Shown: positions 37,107-45,688 of the stretch, piece by piece
Layout: each line of letters opens with the position of its first letter
Position numbering within the stretch: the stretch's first letter is position 1
Assembly: GCF_900635815.1 (NCBI RefSeq)
Contig: NZ_LR134173.1
Location: 1,768,001-1,832,000 of the forward strand
Length of the DNA stretch: 64,000 bases
Source: Legionella cherrii
GTDB taxonomy: Bacteria > Pseudomonadota > Gammaproteobacteria > Legionellales > Legionellaceae
Reading direction: 5' to 3'
Position numbers and translations under genes: made by a program
Notes under the pieces: model-generated
The model's database searches: none
What the model was told of the DNA's origin: nothing
The model's input: the letters and a program-made list of their open reading frames with translations, nothing else

Positions 37107-37309
37107 GTTTTATAGGTTTTCTAATGGCCTACGTGCCGCATAAAAGCTGCGGCAGTAGGAAGATGTACTGAAAATTAATGGCCTGAAAAGCGTGTGCAGT
37201 ATTTTAACCGTAAAAATTGAAAAATAGCCTATTCGGTTTGTATTCACAGTTCGTAACCAGTTAAATTTTGTGGTACTCTTATGACGTTTTTTCTTTAGGG
37301 AGTTTTTGG

Positions 37310-37618
37310 ATGCGTAACTCACTTAAAATGTTGTTTGTGGGTCTTTTTACTATACTTATTACAGCATGTGTTGCTTCTCCAGGCACTGAAAGTACTGGTG
37401 AATTTTTGGATAGTTCAACGACGACTACTAAGGTAAAAGCAACATTAGTGAATCAATTAGGGCGTACAGGTTTAGCAGTACAAGTGAAAACCTTTAAAGA
37501 TGAAGTGCAACTCAGTGGTTTTGTTGCTACTCCTAGATTGAAGCAAAGAGCAGGGATGATTGCTGCAAGCGTAGATGGTGTTAGAAAGGTACGTAATGAC
37601 ATCATCGTTAGACCTTAA
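37310..37618 (+). CDS. BON-domain lipoprotein
   Basis: A 102-residue protein with a signal peptide and lipobox Ile-Thr-Ala-Cys (Cys19). Residues 30-100 form one BON domain: TTTKVKATLVNQLG, then VKTFKDEVQLSGFV, then ending GVRKVRNDIIVRP. BON proteins such as OsmY and DolP act in outer-membrane integrity and stress. The ATG at 37310 has AGGGAG 7 bases upstream. It lies 21 bases before glyA and may share its promoter, but a functional link is not obvious. Confidence 0.88.
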   Translation: MRNSLKMLFVGLFTILITACVASPGTESTGEFLDSSTTTTKVKATLVNQLGRTGLAVQVKTFKDEVQLSGFVATPRLKQRAGMIAASVDGVRKVRNDIIVRP

Positions 37619-37639
37619 CCATTTTCCCAAGGATTACTC

Positions 37640-38893
37640 ATGTTTGACCAAAGCTATACCATAAAACATTTTGATGATGAATTATTTCAAGCAATTGTTG
37701 ATGAACAACGTCGGCAAGAAGAACACATTGAACTTATTGCATCAGAAAATTATGTAAGCCCGCGTGTTTTGGAGGCTCAAGGTTCTGTATTAACGAATAA
37801 ATATGCCGAAGGATATCCTGGGAAGCGGTATTATGGCGGATGTGAGTATGTTGATGTTGCTGAAGAGTTGGCAATTGCTCGTGCAAAAAAACTTTTTTCT
37901 GCAGATTATGTCAATGTTCAACCTCATTCTGGTTCACAAGCTAATGCTGCGGTAATGATGGCTCTATTAGCTCCTGGTGATGTTGTGTTAGGTATGGCAT
38001 TGCCTCATGGCGGTCATTTAACCCATGGTTCTAAAGTGAATTTCTCGGGTAAACTCTATGAAGGAGTCCCTTATGGTGTTGATTCACAAACGGGTTTAAT
38101 TGATTATGACGTTTTGGAGCAATTGGCTCTGGAGCATAAGCCAAAATTGATTATCGCTGGATTTTCTGCTTATTCCCGTGTCCTTGATTGGCCACGATTC
38201 AGAGCAATTGCCGATAAAGTAGGTGCCTATTTGATGGCGGATGTTGCTCATGTCGCTGGCTTGATAGCAGTAGGTCTTTATCCTTCTCCAGTTCCTTATG
38301 CTGATGTGGTTACAACGACTACCCATAAGACACTCAGAGGACCACGAGGCGGAATGATTTTATGTCGAGCTAATGAAGAAATAGAAAAAAAATTAAATTC
38401 TTCTGTTTTTCCTGGCAGTCAAGGTGGGCCATTAATGCATGTCATTGCAGCTAAAGCAGTTTCTTTTGCTGAAGCATTGTTACCAGAATTTAAAGACTAT
38501 CAACAACAAGTATTAGTCAATGCGAAGACTATGGCCTCTGTGCTTATGAGTCGTGGTTATAAGATTGTTTCTGGTGGTACAGATAACCATTTATTATTGG
38601 TTGATTTAATTGATAAGAATATTACAGGCAAAGATGCTGATGCCGCTTTAGATAAAGCAAACATTACTGTGAACAAAAATACTGTACCTAATGATCCTCG
38701 TTCTCCTTTTGTAACAAGTGGGTTGCGTCTAGGTACTCCGGCAGTTACAACCAGAGGATTTAAAGAAAAAGAAATTACGCTTCTATCGAATTGGATAGCT
38801 GATATTCTTGATGATATTAATAATGAAACGACTATTGCAAGGGTTAAAGAACAAGTATTGCTTTTATGTCGTGAATTTCCGGTTTATAAATAA
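37640..38893 (+). CDS. glyA: Serine hydroxymethyltransferase
   Basis: A 417-residue PLP enzyme that interconverts serine and glycine with tetrahydrofolate. Conserved stretches are [40 protein letters not shown] and the PLP-lysine site [16 protein letters not shown]. The C-terminal [16 protein letters not shown] motif is intact. Full family length. nrdR starts 2 bases after its stop, an arrangement common in gammaproteobacteria. Glycine from Kbl (13559-14743) is a possible substrate. Confidence 0.98.
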   Translation: MFDQSYTIKHFDDELFQAIVDEQRRQEEHIELIASENYVSPRVLEAQGSVLTNKYAEGYPGKRYYGGCEYVDVAEELAIARAKKLFSADYVNVQPHSGSQANAAVMMALLAPGDVVLGMALPHGGHLTHGSKVNFSGKLYEGVPYGVDSQTGLIDYDVLEQLALEHKPKLIIAGFSAYSRVLDWPRFRAIADKVGAYLMADVAHVAGLIAVGLYPSPVPYADVVTTTTHKTLRGPRGGMILCRANEEIEKKLNSSVFPGSQGGPLMHVIAAKAVSFAEALLPEFKDYQQQVLVNAKTMASVLMSRGYKIVSGGTDNHLLLVDLIDKNITGKDADAALDKANITVNKNTVPNDPRSPFVTSGLRLGTPAVTTRGFKEKEITLLSNWIADILDDINNETTIARVKEQVLLLCREFPVYK

Positions 38894-38895
38894 TT

Positions 38896-39348
38896 ATGTT
38901 TTGCCCGTTTTGTCACGCAGAAGAAACAAAAGTGGTTGATTCACGTCTTGTCGCTGAAGGTGCTCAAGTGCGCAGAAGACGAGAGTGTCTCATATGTCAT
39001 GAACGTTTTACTACTTTTGAGACAGCCGAATTAATCATGCCGTCGGTCGTTAAGCGTGATGGACGGCGCGAGCCTTTTAACATTGATAATTTACGTTCAG
39101 GTATGTTGCGGGCTTTGGAAAAAAGACCGGTAAGTGTTGATGCATTAGAGGCCTCGATTATTTCAATTACACAAGAAATTCGCCGTAGAGGCGAGCGGGA
39201 AATCGATTCCCAAATCATTGGCGAATTGGTTATGAAGGAATTATATAGTTTGGATCATGTTGCTTATGTGCGGTTTGCATCGGTATACAAGCGCTTTAAA
39301 GACGTAAGTGATTTTAGGCAGACAATTGATCAAATGGACAAAGATTAG
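38896..39348 (+). CDS. nrdR: Transcriptional repressor NrdR
   Basis: A 150-residue regulator. The N-terminal zinc ribbon has Cys3, Cys6, Cys31 and Cys34, with the DNA-binding RRRREC stretch between. An ATP-cone domain (about residues 49-140) senses nucleotides; [12 protein letters not shown] is its typical start. NrdR represses ribonucleotide reductase genes when dATP is high. It is 2 bases downstream of glyA. In many relatives riboflavin genes follow; here a palindromic element takes that place. Confidence 0.97.
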   Translation: MFCPFCHAEETKVVDSRLVAEGAQVRRRRECLICHERFTTFETAELIMPSVVKRDGRREPFNIDNLRSGMLRALEKRPVSVDALEASIISITQEIRRRGEREIDSQIIGELVMKELYSLDHVAYVRFASVYKRFKDVSDFRQTIDQMDKD

Positions 39349-39385
39349 TACTTTTTCCATTTAATTAATGGGTAAGTATGTGACA

Positions 39386-39524
39386 GGTGTAAATAATCGG
39401 GCATGGACACGCAAACGGGCGCAGGCAGGTCAATGAGCGCTAATGCGCAATTTTTAAAAATCGCGCCCTTAGCGTAATGCAAGTCAATGCCTGTGTAACC
39501 GTGTGCGTGCCCGATTGTTATACC
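39386..39524. repeat. 139-base palindromic element (MITE-like) between nrdR and nusB
   Basis: The two halves pair imperfectly around a perfect centre ATTTTTAAAAAT (39450-39461). Outer ends read GGTGTAAATAATCGGGCA on the left and, reverse-complemented, GGTATAACAATCGGGCA on the right. Inner matches include ACACG, AGGCA and TTGCGC/GCGCGATT. No transposase is present. It may be a small non-autonomous mobile element or a large hairpin that terminates nrdR transcription. Confidence 0.7.
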
Positions 39525-39570
39525 ATGCCACATCCTTTTTCTCCTTTTCAAGAGAAAAGGAGCTTTATAG

Positions 39571-40038
39571 ATGTTAAAAAGAATTTATGAGGTAAAGGTG
39601 GAAAAGCGGTCAATAAGTGGTAAAAGAAAGGCCAGAAAATTAGCACTTCAGGCTCTTTATCAATGGTTAATGTCTGGATGTGAATTGCATGAAATTGAAG
39701 CACAGTTTCGAGTCATTAATAATATGGATAAAGTAGATGTAGATTATTTTTGTCGTATTTTACACGGTGTTCCAGCCTATGTTGAAACCATAGAAGAGCG
39801 TATTTCTCCTTTTCTTGATAGAGAGATCGCAGCACTTAATCCAATTGAATTGACGGTGTTACGTATCGGATCTTTTGAATTACTCTATTGTCCTGAAATT
39901 CCCTATAAAGTTGTCCTTGATGAGTCAATCTCATTGACTAAGGAATTTGGTTCCCAGGATGGATACCGTTATGTCAATGGTGTATTAAATAGTTTGGCGC
40001 AGCAGGTGCGGTCAATTGAAATCAATAACCATGGATGA
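39571..40038 (+). CDS. nusB: Transcription antitermination protein NusB
   Basis: A 155-residue all-helical RNA-binding protein that, with NusE, joins the antitermination complex on rRNA leaders. The Arg-rich start SGKRKARKLALQALYQWLMS, the central LDREIAALNPIELTVLRIGS and the final GSQDGYRYVNGVLNSLA are NusB signatures. The ATG at 39571 has AAAGGAG 9 bases upstream; a GTG at 39598, closer to the usual family start, is an alternative. Its end overlaps thiL by 8 bases, so the two are coupled. Confidence 0.95.
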   Translation: MLKRIYEVKVEKRSISGKRKARKLALQALYQWLMSGCELHEIEAQFRVINNMDKVDVDYFCRILHGVPAYVETIEERISPFLDREIAALNPIELTVLRIGSFELLYCPEIPYKVVLDESISLTKEFGSQDGYRYVNGVLNSLAQQVRSIEINNHG

Positions 40039-40984
40039 GTTTTCTCTTATTGATCATTTTTTTAAACCACTTGATATAAAGCGTGATGACGTATTGTTTG
40101 GTATTGGTGATGATGCAGCGTGCGTGCGTATTCCTGAAGGGATGAATTTACTGATAAGCACAGATACCTTAGTTTCTAATGTTCATTTTCTTCCGCATTG
40201 GGATGCGTATGACATTGCGTGTAAGTCAGTCATGGTCAATGTGAGTGATATGGCGGCTATGGCTGCAGAGCCTTGTTGGGTCACACTCGCTTTAACTTTA
40301 CCGGAACTCAATCCACAATGGCTCAACTCGTTTACACGAGGATTAAAAGATTCATTAAGTCGATATCGCTTGTCTTTAATTGGAGGTGATACAACACACG
40401 GTCCATTATCGATTACATTAACTATTTTGGGTACCGCACCAAAGGGAAAAGCAGTGCTACGCAGTGGAGCAAAACCTGGGGATATTATTGTCGTTTCAGG
40501 TGAGTTGGGCGCTGCAGCTTTAGCCATTAAACTTCTTGAGAATCAGAAAATTCCTCCAAATGACAAGGAGGAATTAATGAATAAATTACTCCATCCTAAG
40601 CCGCGTATTGATTTAATTGATTTTTTGCGAAATTATGCAACTGCAGCAATAGATATTTCAGATGGGCTTAGTGCCGACTTAAATCATATTTGTGTTGCAA
40701 GTGGTGTTGGTGCTTGTCTTAATGAAGAAGCTATTCCGATACATGCCTTACTTAATCAATATTGGCCCGATCATGCTGTTGACATCGCTTTGACTGGCGG
40801 TGATGATTATGAATTATGTTTTACAGTTCCGGAACATCGATTTGCTCTCTTGATGAATGAGTTTAAAAAAGCTAATTTACATTGCTATCCTATTGGAGTA
40901 ATTGAGGAAGCCTCTGGATTAAGAATGAAAGATGCTAACAACCAATGCCATAAGTTGACACCCGCAGGTTATTCACATTTTTAA
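40031..40984 (+). CDS. thiL: Thiamine-monophosphate kinase
   Basis: A 317-residue enzyme that phosphorylates thiamine monophosphate to thiamine pyrophosphate. Family motifs are FGIGDDAACVRIP near residue 20, the DMAAMAAEP metal-binding stretch, LIGGDTTHGPLSIT, AAIDISDGLSADL and the late LTGGDDYELCF. The ATG at 40031 fits the family N-terminus (MDEFSLIDHFF) and overlaps the nusB end by 8 bases; the TTG at 40016 is less likely. pgpA follows after about 160 bases, as in many gammaproteobacteria. Confidence 0.96.
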   Translation: MDEFSLIDHFFKPLDIKRDDVLFGIGDDAACVRIPEGMNLLISTDTLVSNVHFLPHWDAYDIACKSVMVNVSDMAAMAAEPCWVTLALTLPELNPQWLNSFTRGLKDSLSRYRLSLIGGDTTHGPLSITLTILGTAPKGKAVLRSGAKPGDIIVVSGELGAAALAIKLLENQKIPPNDKEELMNKLLHPKPRIDLIDFLRNYATAAIDISDGLSADLNHICVASGVGACLNEEAIPIHALLNQYWPDHAVDIALTGGDDYELCFTVPEHRFALLMNEFKKANLHCYPIGVIEEASGLRMKDANNQCHKLTPAGYSHF

Positions 40985-41143
40985 TAGAGTTCTTTGAGTA
41001 AACATAATTAAGGATTTAGGTTATTCTAAGTTAATTGTATGAAACGGTTCCTGGGTTATATCCTTGAATGCTGGGGACGACATGAATGCTCATGAATAAA
41101 TTGATCCAACCTTTAAGATGAGCTAAGCATAGAGAAAAATAAA

Positions 41144-41626
41144 ATGAAACAAGTAAATTTAGCAAAAAGTGTATTTCAGGATCCTATTTATTTTATTGCC
41201 TTTGGCTTTGGTAGTGGTTTAATGTCTACTGCTCCAGGCACTTGGGGAACGTTGGCAGCAATACCTCTTTATTTGCTATTAATGGGCACTCATTGGGCAG
41301 TTTATCTTTCATTTACACTTGCCGCGTTCCTTCTAGGTGTCTGGGTTTGTGATAAAGTGACTCAAGATTTGGGTGTACATGACTATAAAGGGATCGTTTG
41401 GGATGAGGTTGTTGGGTATTTATTGACTATGTTTATGGCCCCTACAGGATTATCCTGGATGATTTGTGGTTTTATTTTATTTCGAATTTTTGATATTTGG
41501 AAACCACAGCCTATTGATTATATCGATCAAAAAGTTCGTGGCGGTTTGGGAATTATGTTGGATGATGTATTAGCTGCCGTGCCTTCTTGGATCTTGATGC
41601 AACTATTAGCATGGAGTTTTGCTTAA
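41144..41626 (+). CDS. pgpA: Phosphatidylglycerophosphatase A
   Basis: A 160-residue inner-membrane protein that dephosphorylates phosphatidylglycerophosphate to phosphatidylglycerol. Motifs FGFGSGLMSTAPGTWGT near the N-terminus and GIVWDEVVGYL in the middle are PgpA signatures, with membrane segments around residues 40-80, 95-115 and 135-155. FRIFDIWKPQPI is also typical. Its TAA overlaps the ATG of the next gene by one base (TAATG). It follows thiL in the common nusB-thiL-pgpA order. Confidence 0.95.
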   Translation: MKQVNLAKSVFQDPIYFIAFGFGSGLMSTAPGTWGTLAAIPLYLLLMGTHWAVYLSFTLAAFLLGVWVCDKVTQDLGVHDYKGIVWDEVVGYLLTMFMAPTGLSWMICGFILFRIFDIWKPQPIDYIDQKVRGGLGIMLDDVLAAVPSWILMQLLAWSFA

Positions 41627-42687
41627 TGAATGAAAATCATAAAGAGCTCATCAGTATGGGCTTGACTGTTGGAATTGTGGCTCTAAGTTTATTTATTATT
41701 CATCGCTTTATTCCTTCACTGATATGGGCCTCCATAATTGTTATTGCATCTTATCCCTTATATGAAAAATGGCGCTATTTTTTTGGCAACAAAGATAATC
41801 TCTCTGCGTTACTGTTTACAACCTTAATTGGATTGTTGTTTATTCTTCCCTTAAGCTGGTTACTGGGACTTTTGATAAAAGAATTGCAAATATTTATTAA
41901 TTTCTTGCAATCTTTAAATCAACAAGGAGGGGCTGCACCTGAATTTCTAAAAGATTTTCCTTTTGTAGGCAATGACTTAGTAAAGTACTGGGATGATAAT
42001 ATTGGTAAGCCAGGAATGATTAAAGGTCTTTTGTCCAATGTTCATTTATCGTTAACTCCGACGAGCTATTATGTGAAAGAAATTGGTTCGAGTCTGGCTC
42101 ATCGTAGTGTTCAATTGGGTTTTACTCTTTTAAGTTTATTTTTCTTTTATCGTGATGGGGATCGGTTACTCTTGCAGATTTACCAGGTAGGCGAATATTG
42201 TTTGGGAAAAAGATGGTTTCGATATGCAGACAGACTGCCTAGAGCATTGAGAGCCACAGTTAATGGAACCATTGTTGTAGGGCTTGGTGTAGGTATCTTA
42301 ATGGGAGTTTGTTACGGTCTAGTGGGATTTCCTGCCCCCACTTTGGTCGGATTTATCACTGCGCTTGCGGCAATGATTCCATTCGTCGTTCCACTAGTTT
42401 TTATTACAGTTGCAGTTATTTTATTTTCATTGGGCAGCATGATTAGTGCCATCGTTGTTTTAGTGTGGGGAACACTCGTTATGTTTGTTGCCGATCATTT
42501 TGTCAAACCCGCGCTGATTGGCGGTGCAATCGAATTGCCTTTTTTAGCTGTGTTATTTGGAATTCTAGGTGGTGTAGAAACTTTAGGGCTGCTTGGTTTA
42601 TTTGTGGGACCTTTAGTTATGGTTCTCTTTATGACTTTATGGCAAGAACCGCAAATTTTAGCATCTACAAAAATACATCACTCGTAA
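41626..42687 (+). CDS. AI-2E transporter family permease
   Basis: A 353-residue membrane protein with about seven to eight hydrophobic segments and the fold of the AI-2E/PerM/TqsA family. An early soluble loop (about residues 95-150) lies between segments; LSLFFFYRDGDRLL and GFPAPTLVGFITALAAMIPF are typical blocks. Despite the family name, members move varied substrates. The start at 41626 overlaps the pgpA stop, giving coupling; the longer frame from 41587 lies inside pgpA. Substrate unknown. Confidence 0.9.
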   Translation: MNENHKELISMGLTVGIVALSLFIIHRFIPSLIWASIIVIASYPLYEKWRYFFGNKDNLSALLFTTLIGLLFILPLSWLLGLLIKELQIFINFLQSLNQQGGAAPEFLKDFPFVGNDLVKYWDDNIGKPGMIKGLLSNVHLSLTPTSYYVKEIGSSLAHRSVQLGFTLLSLFFFYRDGDRLLLQIYQVGEYCLGKRWFRYADRLPRALRATVNGTIVVGLGVGILMGVCYGLVGFPAPTLVGFITALAAMIPFVVPLVFITVAVILFSLGSMISAIVVLVWGTLVMFVADHFVKPALIGGAIELPFLAVLFGILGGVETLGLLGLFVGPLVMVLFMTLWQEPQILASTKIHHS

Positions 42688-42836
42688 AAACACTACCTGT
42701 TTTCAGTAAAGGATAAATTTACGTTTGCGCCAGGACCACTTGGAGAACTTGAACTACTTACGATTCTACGGATGAGGGAGCAGGTTGAATTGACCAGAAA
42801 GCAATTCAACCAGGATTGGGGAGTTTTTGTAACAAA

Positions 42837-43466
42837 TTATTTATAATCGCAATGATCAAATCGATAAACGATACCTACATCACCCATCTGAACCTGCAGG
42901 CTGCCAAAATCATGCTTATTGCTTGTTGCTAAATAACGGTAGGAAGCATTTAATGCCCAATTTTCTTCAAAGTTAAAAGTGAGTCCGGCAGTTCCTTGGT
43001 ACGCAAATACGCCTTTTTTCACATCAAGAAATGTTCCGCCAATAGGGCCTGTACCTGTGACTTTATCCTGCGCGTAAGCATAACCAATACCCACTCCTAG
43101 GAAGGGATAAATTGTTGGTAAGATGCCATCGGAAAAATCATAGTAAATGTTTGCCATTCCTACATTGGCATTGGATTTTCTTTCTAATTCGAGGAAGCCA
43201 AAATCAAATTCTTTATTCTCGGGTTGGATATAAGTATATTCCAATTCATAGCGAATAGGATTGCTTTGATAACCCAAACGTAGTCCTGCGTTAAACCCAT
43301 TATTTGTAAAGGTTTCTGAAAAGGTAAAACCCAAAATAGTTGTCGATACTTTTTGAGATACATGAGCGTACCCTCCAAATATACTGGAATACCAACCGTT
43401 CACTGGGGTTGCAGCTGCCGCAATACCACTTACTAATAAACTAGCAGAGAAAAATGCAAATTTCAT
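42837..43466 (-). CDS. Outer-membrane beta-barrel protein
   Basis: A 209-residue protein with a signal peptide (cleavage near Ala-Ala-Ala, about residue 19) and a series of amphipathic strands such as GLRLGYQSNPIRYELEYTYI, FLGVGIGYAYAQ and WALNASYRYLATS. It ends with a strand (GDVGIVYRFDH) as barrel proteins do, plus a short tail. This is the eight-strand OmpA/OMP_b-brl class. Possible roles include adhesion or stability; none can be read here. It faces the AI-2E gene convergently. Confidence 0.88.
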   Translation of the reverse strand: MKFAFFSASLLVSGIAAAATPVNGWYSSIFGGYAHVSQKVSTTILGFTFSETFTNNGFNAGLRLGYQSNPIRYELEYTYIQPENKEFDFGFLELERKSNANVGMANIYYDFSDGILPTIYPFLGVGIGYAYAQDKVTGTGPIGGTFLDVKKGVFAYQGTAGLTFNFEENWALNASYRYLATSNKHDFGSLQVQMGDVGIVYRFDHCDYK

Positions 43467-44046
43467 AACATCCCTTTGTTGTTATTATTTTTTTAGTGGA
43501 ATCATGTTAACGTGTTACTTTAAATTTGCAAGTATTGGAAATGCATATTTTTGGAAAAGAGAAGCGTTAATGCGATTTTGATTTGATTATAAAGTTGTTT
43601 TTGCTTTAAAAAGTGACTGTTACTCCACTTGATAAGTATTCCTCAATAAAATCATGATCAAAAATAACATTGATGTAATTTTGAATAGTTTACTAATCCT
43701 TTTGGCAGGATCTAGAACAAAGACTATACTTCAAACTGGCACTCTAAAAAATGCTTTCAGAAAGTAATGACATGGCGTACTCAAATGAGTGCTGCAAATA
43801 GCGTCTTAATGCAGTGATTTAAAGCTGGAATGAATCCAATTTTTTTCTTTGAAATGCAAGTCCAAACTCTAAGCCAATGGAAAGTGATGATGTTTAGAGA
43901 GGGTTAATTATTATAATTTAGTGTGGTGTAGAAAAATTGACATGACTACATTCATGCAATCAATTTAGCATAATAATTTTCTACTTGTATCAAATTAACA
44001 TTAATGCAAAGATAAATTTTTGCATCATGAAAAGGAGTTTCAAAAA
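43467..44046. other. Gene-free AT-rich region before the 487-residue orphan
   Basis: About 580 bases with no convincing gene. It must hold promoters for both divergent genes. A perfect TTGACA is at 43937-43942 but without a well-spaced -10; a TATAAT-like box lies in TTATTATAATTTAG near 43910-43918. I see no repeat element of the families found elsewhere in the window. Confidence 0.5.
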
Positions 44047-45510
44047 ATGCCAAAAAAAAACCCATTTAAAATAGCTAAAGAATTTGTTGAGCAAGTCATA
44101 GCGATACTTGCAAATGAGACAGTAGAAGGGCGTGAAAAGATAGTTGCCATTGCCCAAAGAGCAGAAAAGGAATATGAACGTCCTGTAAAATCATGGTTAA
44201 CAGGCTGGGTTTATCAATTCACCAGAACACGTGGTGATAAAGTAGGACAATCCATTAATGTAATGGAAAACTTTCCTGATGCTTATACTCGATTACTCGA
44301 GTTTAAACTGATGATTAGTGAGGGGGAGTGGAATGTAGATAGCTCCTATAATTATTTCCTTTTTCGCCAGATAGCGGATGCTGTATACCTAGCTAATTCC
44401 GATTTCCAACGTGTAGAAGAACATCTTATCCCTACTTTCCTAATGGCTCTCAAAAATGAAGTAATGGTAGAGATCAATAGTTATTTGGCTCAGCGTAAAC
44501 TTTCATTAGAAGACAAAAAAAATCGCGAATTAGAGTGTCAGGCAGCACATGAAAGTGCTCGTCAACTGGCTGAAAATGTAATGGTTTTTAATGATCTTGA
44601 AACTGCCAAAAATTATCAATCTAAACAACAAAACAAAATTATTTTTTCCCTTAGTTTCAAAAATCAGCAATGGCATCTTTCTTGGGTCGATGTAACCGGC
44701 CAAGTTTATCCTCTCACTCAGGGTCAAGAATTAGCGCAGAAACTGTCAACTTTAGAAGAAAAAGATATAGAAAAATTAAATTCTGTCCATCTTAAACAAA
44801 TTAAGAGAGAGTGTATTAAAGCTAGAGAAGAATATGTTGCTAAGGTTCAAGTGCATGTTGATCCTGAATTGAGTAATGAGGATCTGATTCGAAACGGCAT
44901 CACCTCCGCTTTTGTTTTACGCCATCAAGAAACAGGGCCAAGCCTTTGGTGGATAAATAGCATGGGTATTCCTAATCCAATTGGCTTCACTGATCATCAT
45001 GCAATGTCCTCTTGGTTATCTAAGCATCAAGGTTCATTTACCGAAGCTGATGTTCTGCAATTAAAAGCTTATTTGTTGCAATTGAATACCAAACAGTCCA
45101 TCGCTACCTCAAAACTCGATAAGATGAATGTCTTATTGTCGAAAGTATTACAAAATAAAGACAAACAAGAGCAACTTTCAGTTGATGGGCTAGATAAAGA
45201 AGCGGATAAAGGGAGGGCATCTCAAAATAAAATAAACCTAAAGAAATTTGCCTTTCTTGAGGAAAATATGAAAGATCGAATAAAAAAAATAGTTTCTCAG
45301 GATCCTTCAACTAAGGAAAAAGTAGTTTCTGAATTAAAGCAGGAATGTGTTGAGGAAATTACCCCAGAGAAAAAGTCTAATAAGCTAGGACAAGATAGAT
45401 ATTCAGCACTGTCAGGGTTACCTACTTTTTGGCAACAACGTAAAAGTGCAATGGAAGAATCATTGGCCAATGAAGTCATCAATGAAAAGCAGCCGGTGAG
45501 TCATCCTTAA
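44047..45510 (+). CDS. Orphan soluble protein of 487 residues; possible effector
   Basis: No signal peptide and no membrane segment. The N-terminal 130 residues look helical (KIAKEFVEQVIAILANETVE, WLTGWVYQFTRTRG), followed by a charged helix (about 155-190). Two similar-looking modules follow: one with IIFSLSFKNQQWHLSWVDVT (about 200-230) and one with TSAFVLRHQETGPSLWWINS (about 285-310), each followed by a polar helix. The last 120 residues are Lys/Glu/Gln-rich and probably coiled. The ATG at 44047 has AAGGAG 9 bases upstream; a TTG at 44020 is less likely. Size, isolation and the charged tail fit Dot/Icm substrates, but no motif proves it. No family recognised. Confidence 0.7.
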   Translation: MPKKNPFKIAKEFVEQVIAILANETVEGREKIVAIAQRAEKEYERPVKSWLTGWVYQFTRTRGDKVGQSINVMENFPDAYTRLLEFKLMISEGEWNVDSSYNYFLFRQIADAVYLANSDFQRVEEHLIPTFLMALKNEVMVEINSYLAQRKLSLEDKKNRELECQAAHESARQLAENVMVFNDLETAKNYQSKQQNKIIFSLSFKNQQWHLSWVDVTGQVYPLTQGQELAQKLSTLEEKDIEKLNSVHLKQIKRECIKAREEYVAKVQVHVDPELSNEDLIRNGITSAFVLRHQETGPSLWWINSMGIPNPIGFTDHHAMSSWLSKHQGSFTEADVLQLKAYLLQLNTKQSIATSKLDKMNVLLSKVLQNKDKQEQLSVDGLDKEADKGRASQNKINLKKFAFLEENMKDRIKKIVSQDPSTKEKVVSELKQECVEEITPEKKSNKLGQDRYSALSGLPTFWQQRKSAMEESLANEVINEKQPVSHP

Positions 45511-45553
45511 TCTTATTTAGACCTGGTGTAAAGTGTAACCAGGAAGCATAAAT

Positions 45554-45658
45554 CCCCTCTCCCACTTGTGGTAGTGAGGTAGGGGTGAGGGTTCATTAGC
45601 CGTAATTAATACCGTCATCCACCCCGGCGGGCACCTTCTCCCCAGGGGGAGAAGGGAA
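45554..45658. repeat. Dispersed CCCTC/GGGAG-rich repeat element
   Basis: Same layout as the copy at 15914: CCCCTCTCCCACTTGTGG..., GGGGTGAGGG, a spacer with TTAGCCGTAATTAATACC, then CATCCACCCCGGCGGGCACC and CTCCCCAGGGGGAGAAGGG. It lies between the convergent 487-residue orphan and nadE and may terminate both. Confidence 0.75.
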
Positions 45659-45688
45659 GTTCACTTCACTTAGTGAGGCTCTTACCGT

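Noticed and set aside
39345..39551. 68-codon minus frame through the palindrome between nrdR and nusB
   Set aside because: It is simply the palindromic element read as protein. Similar short hypothetical ORFs arise wherever such an element lies.
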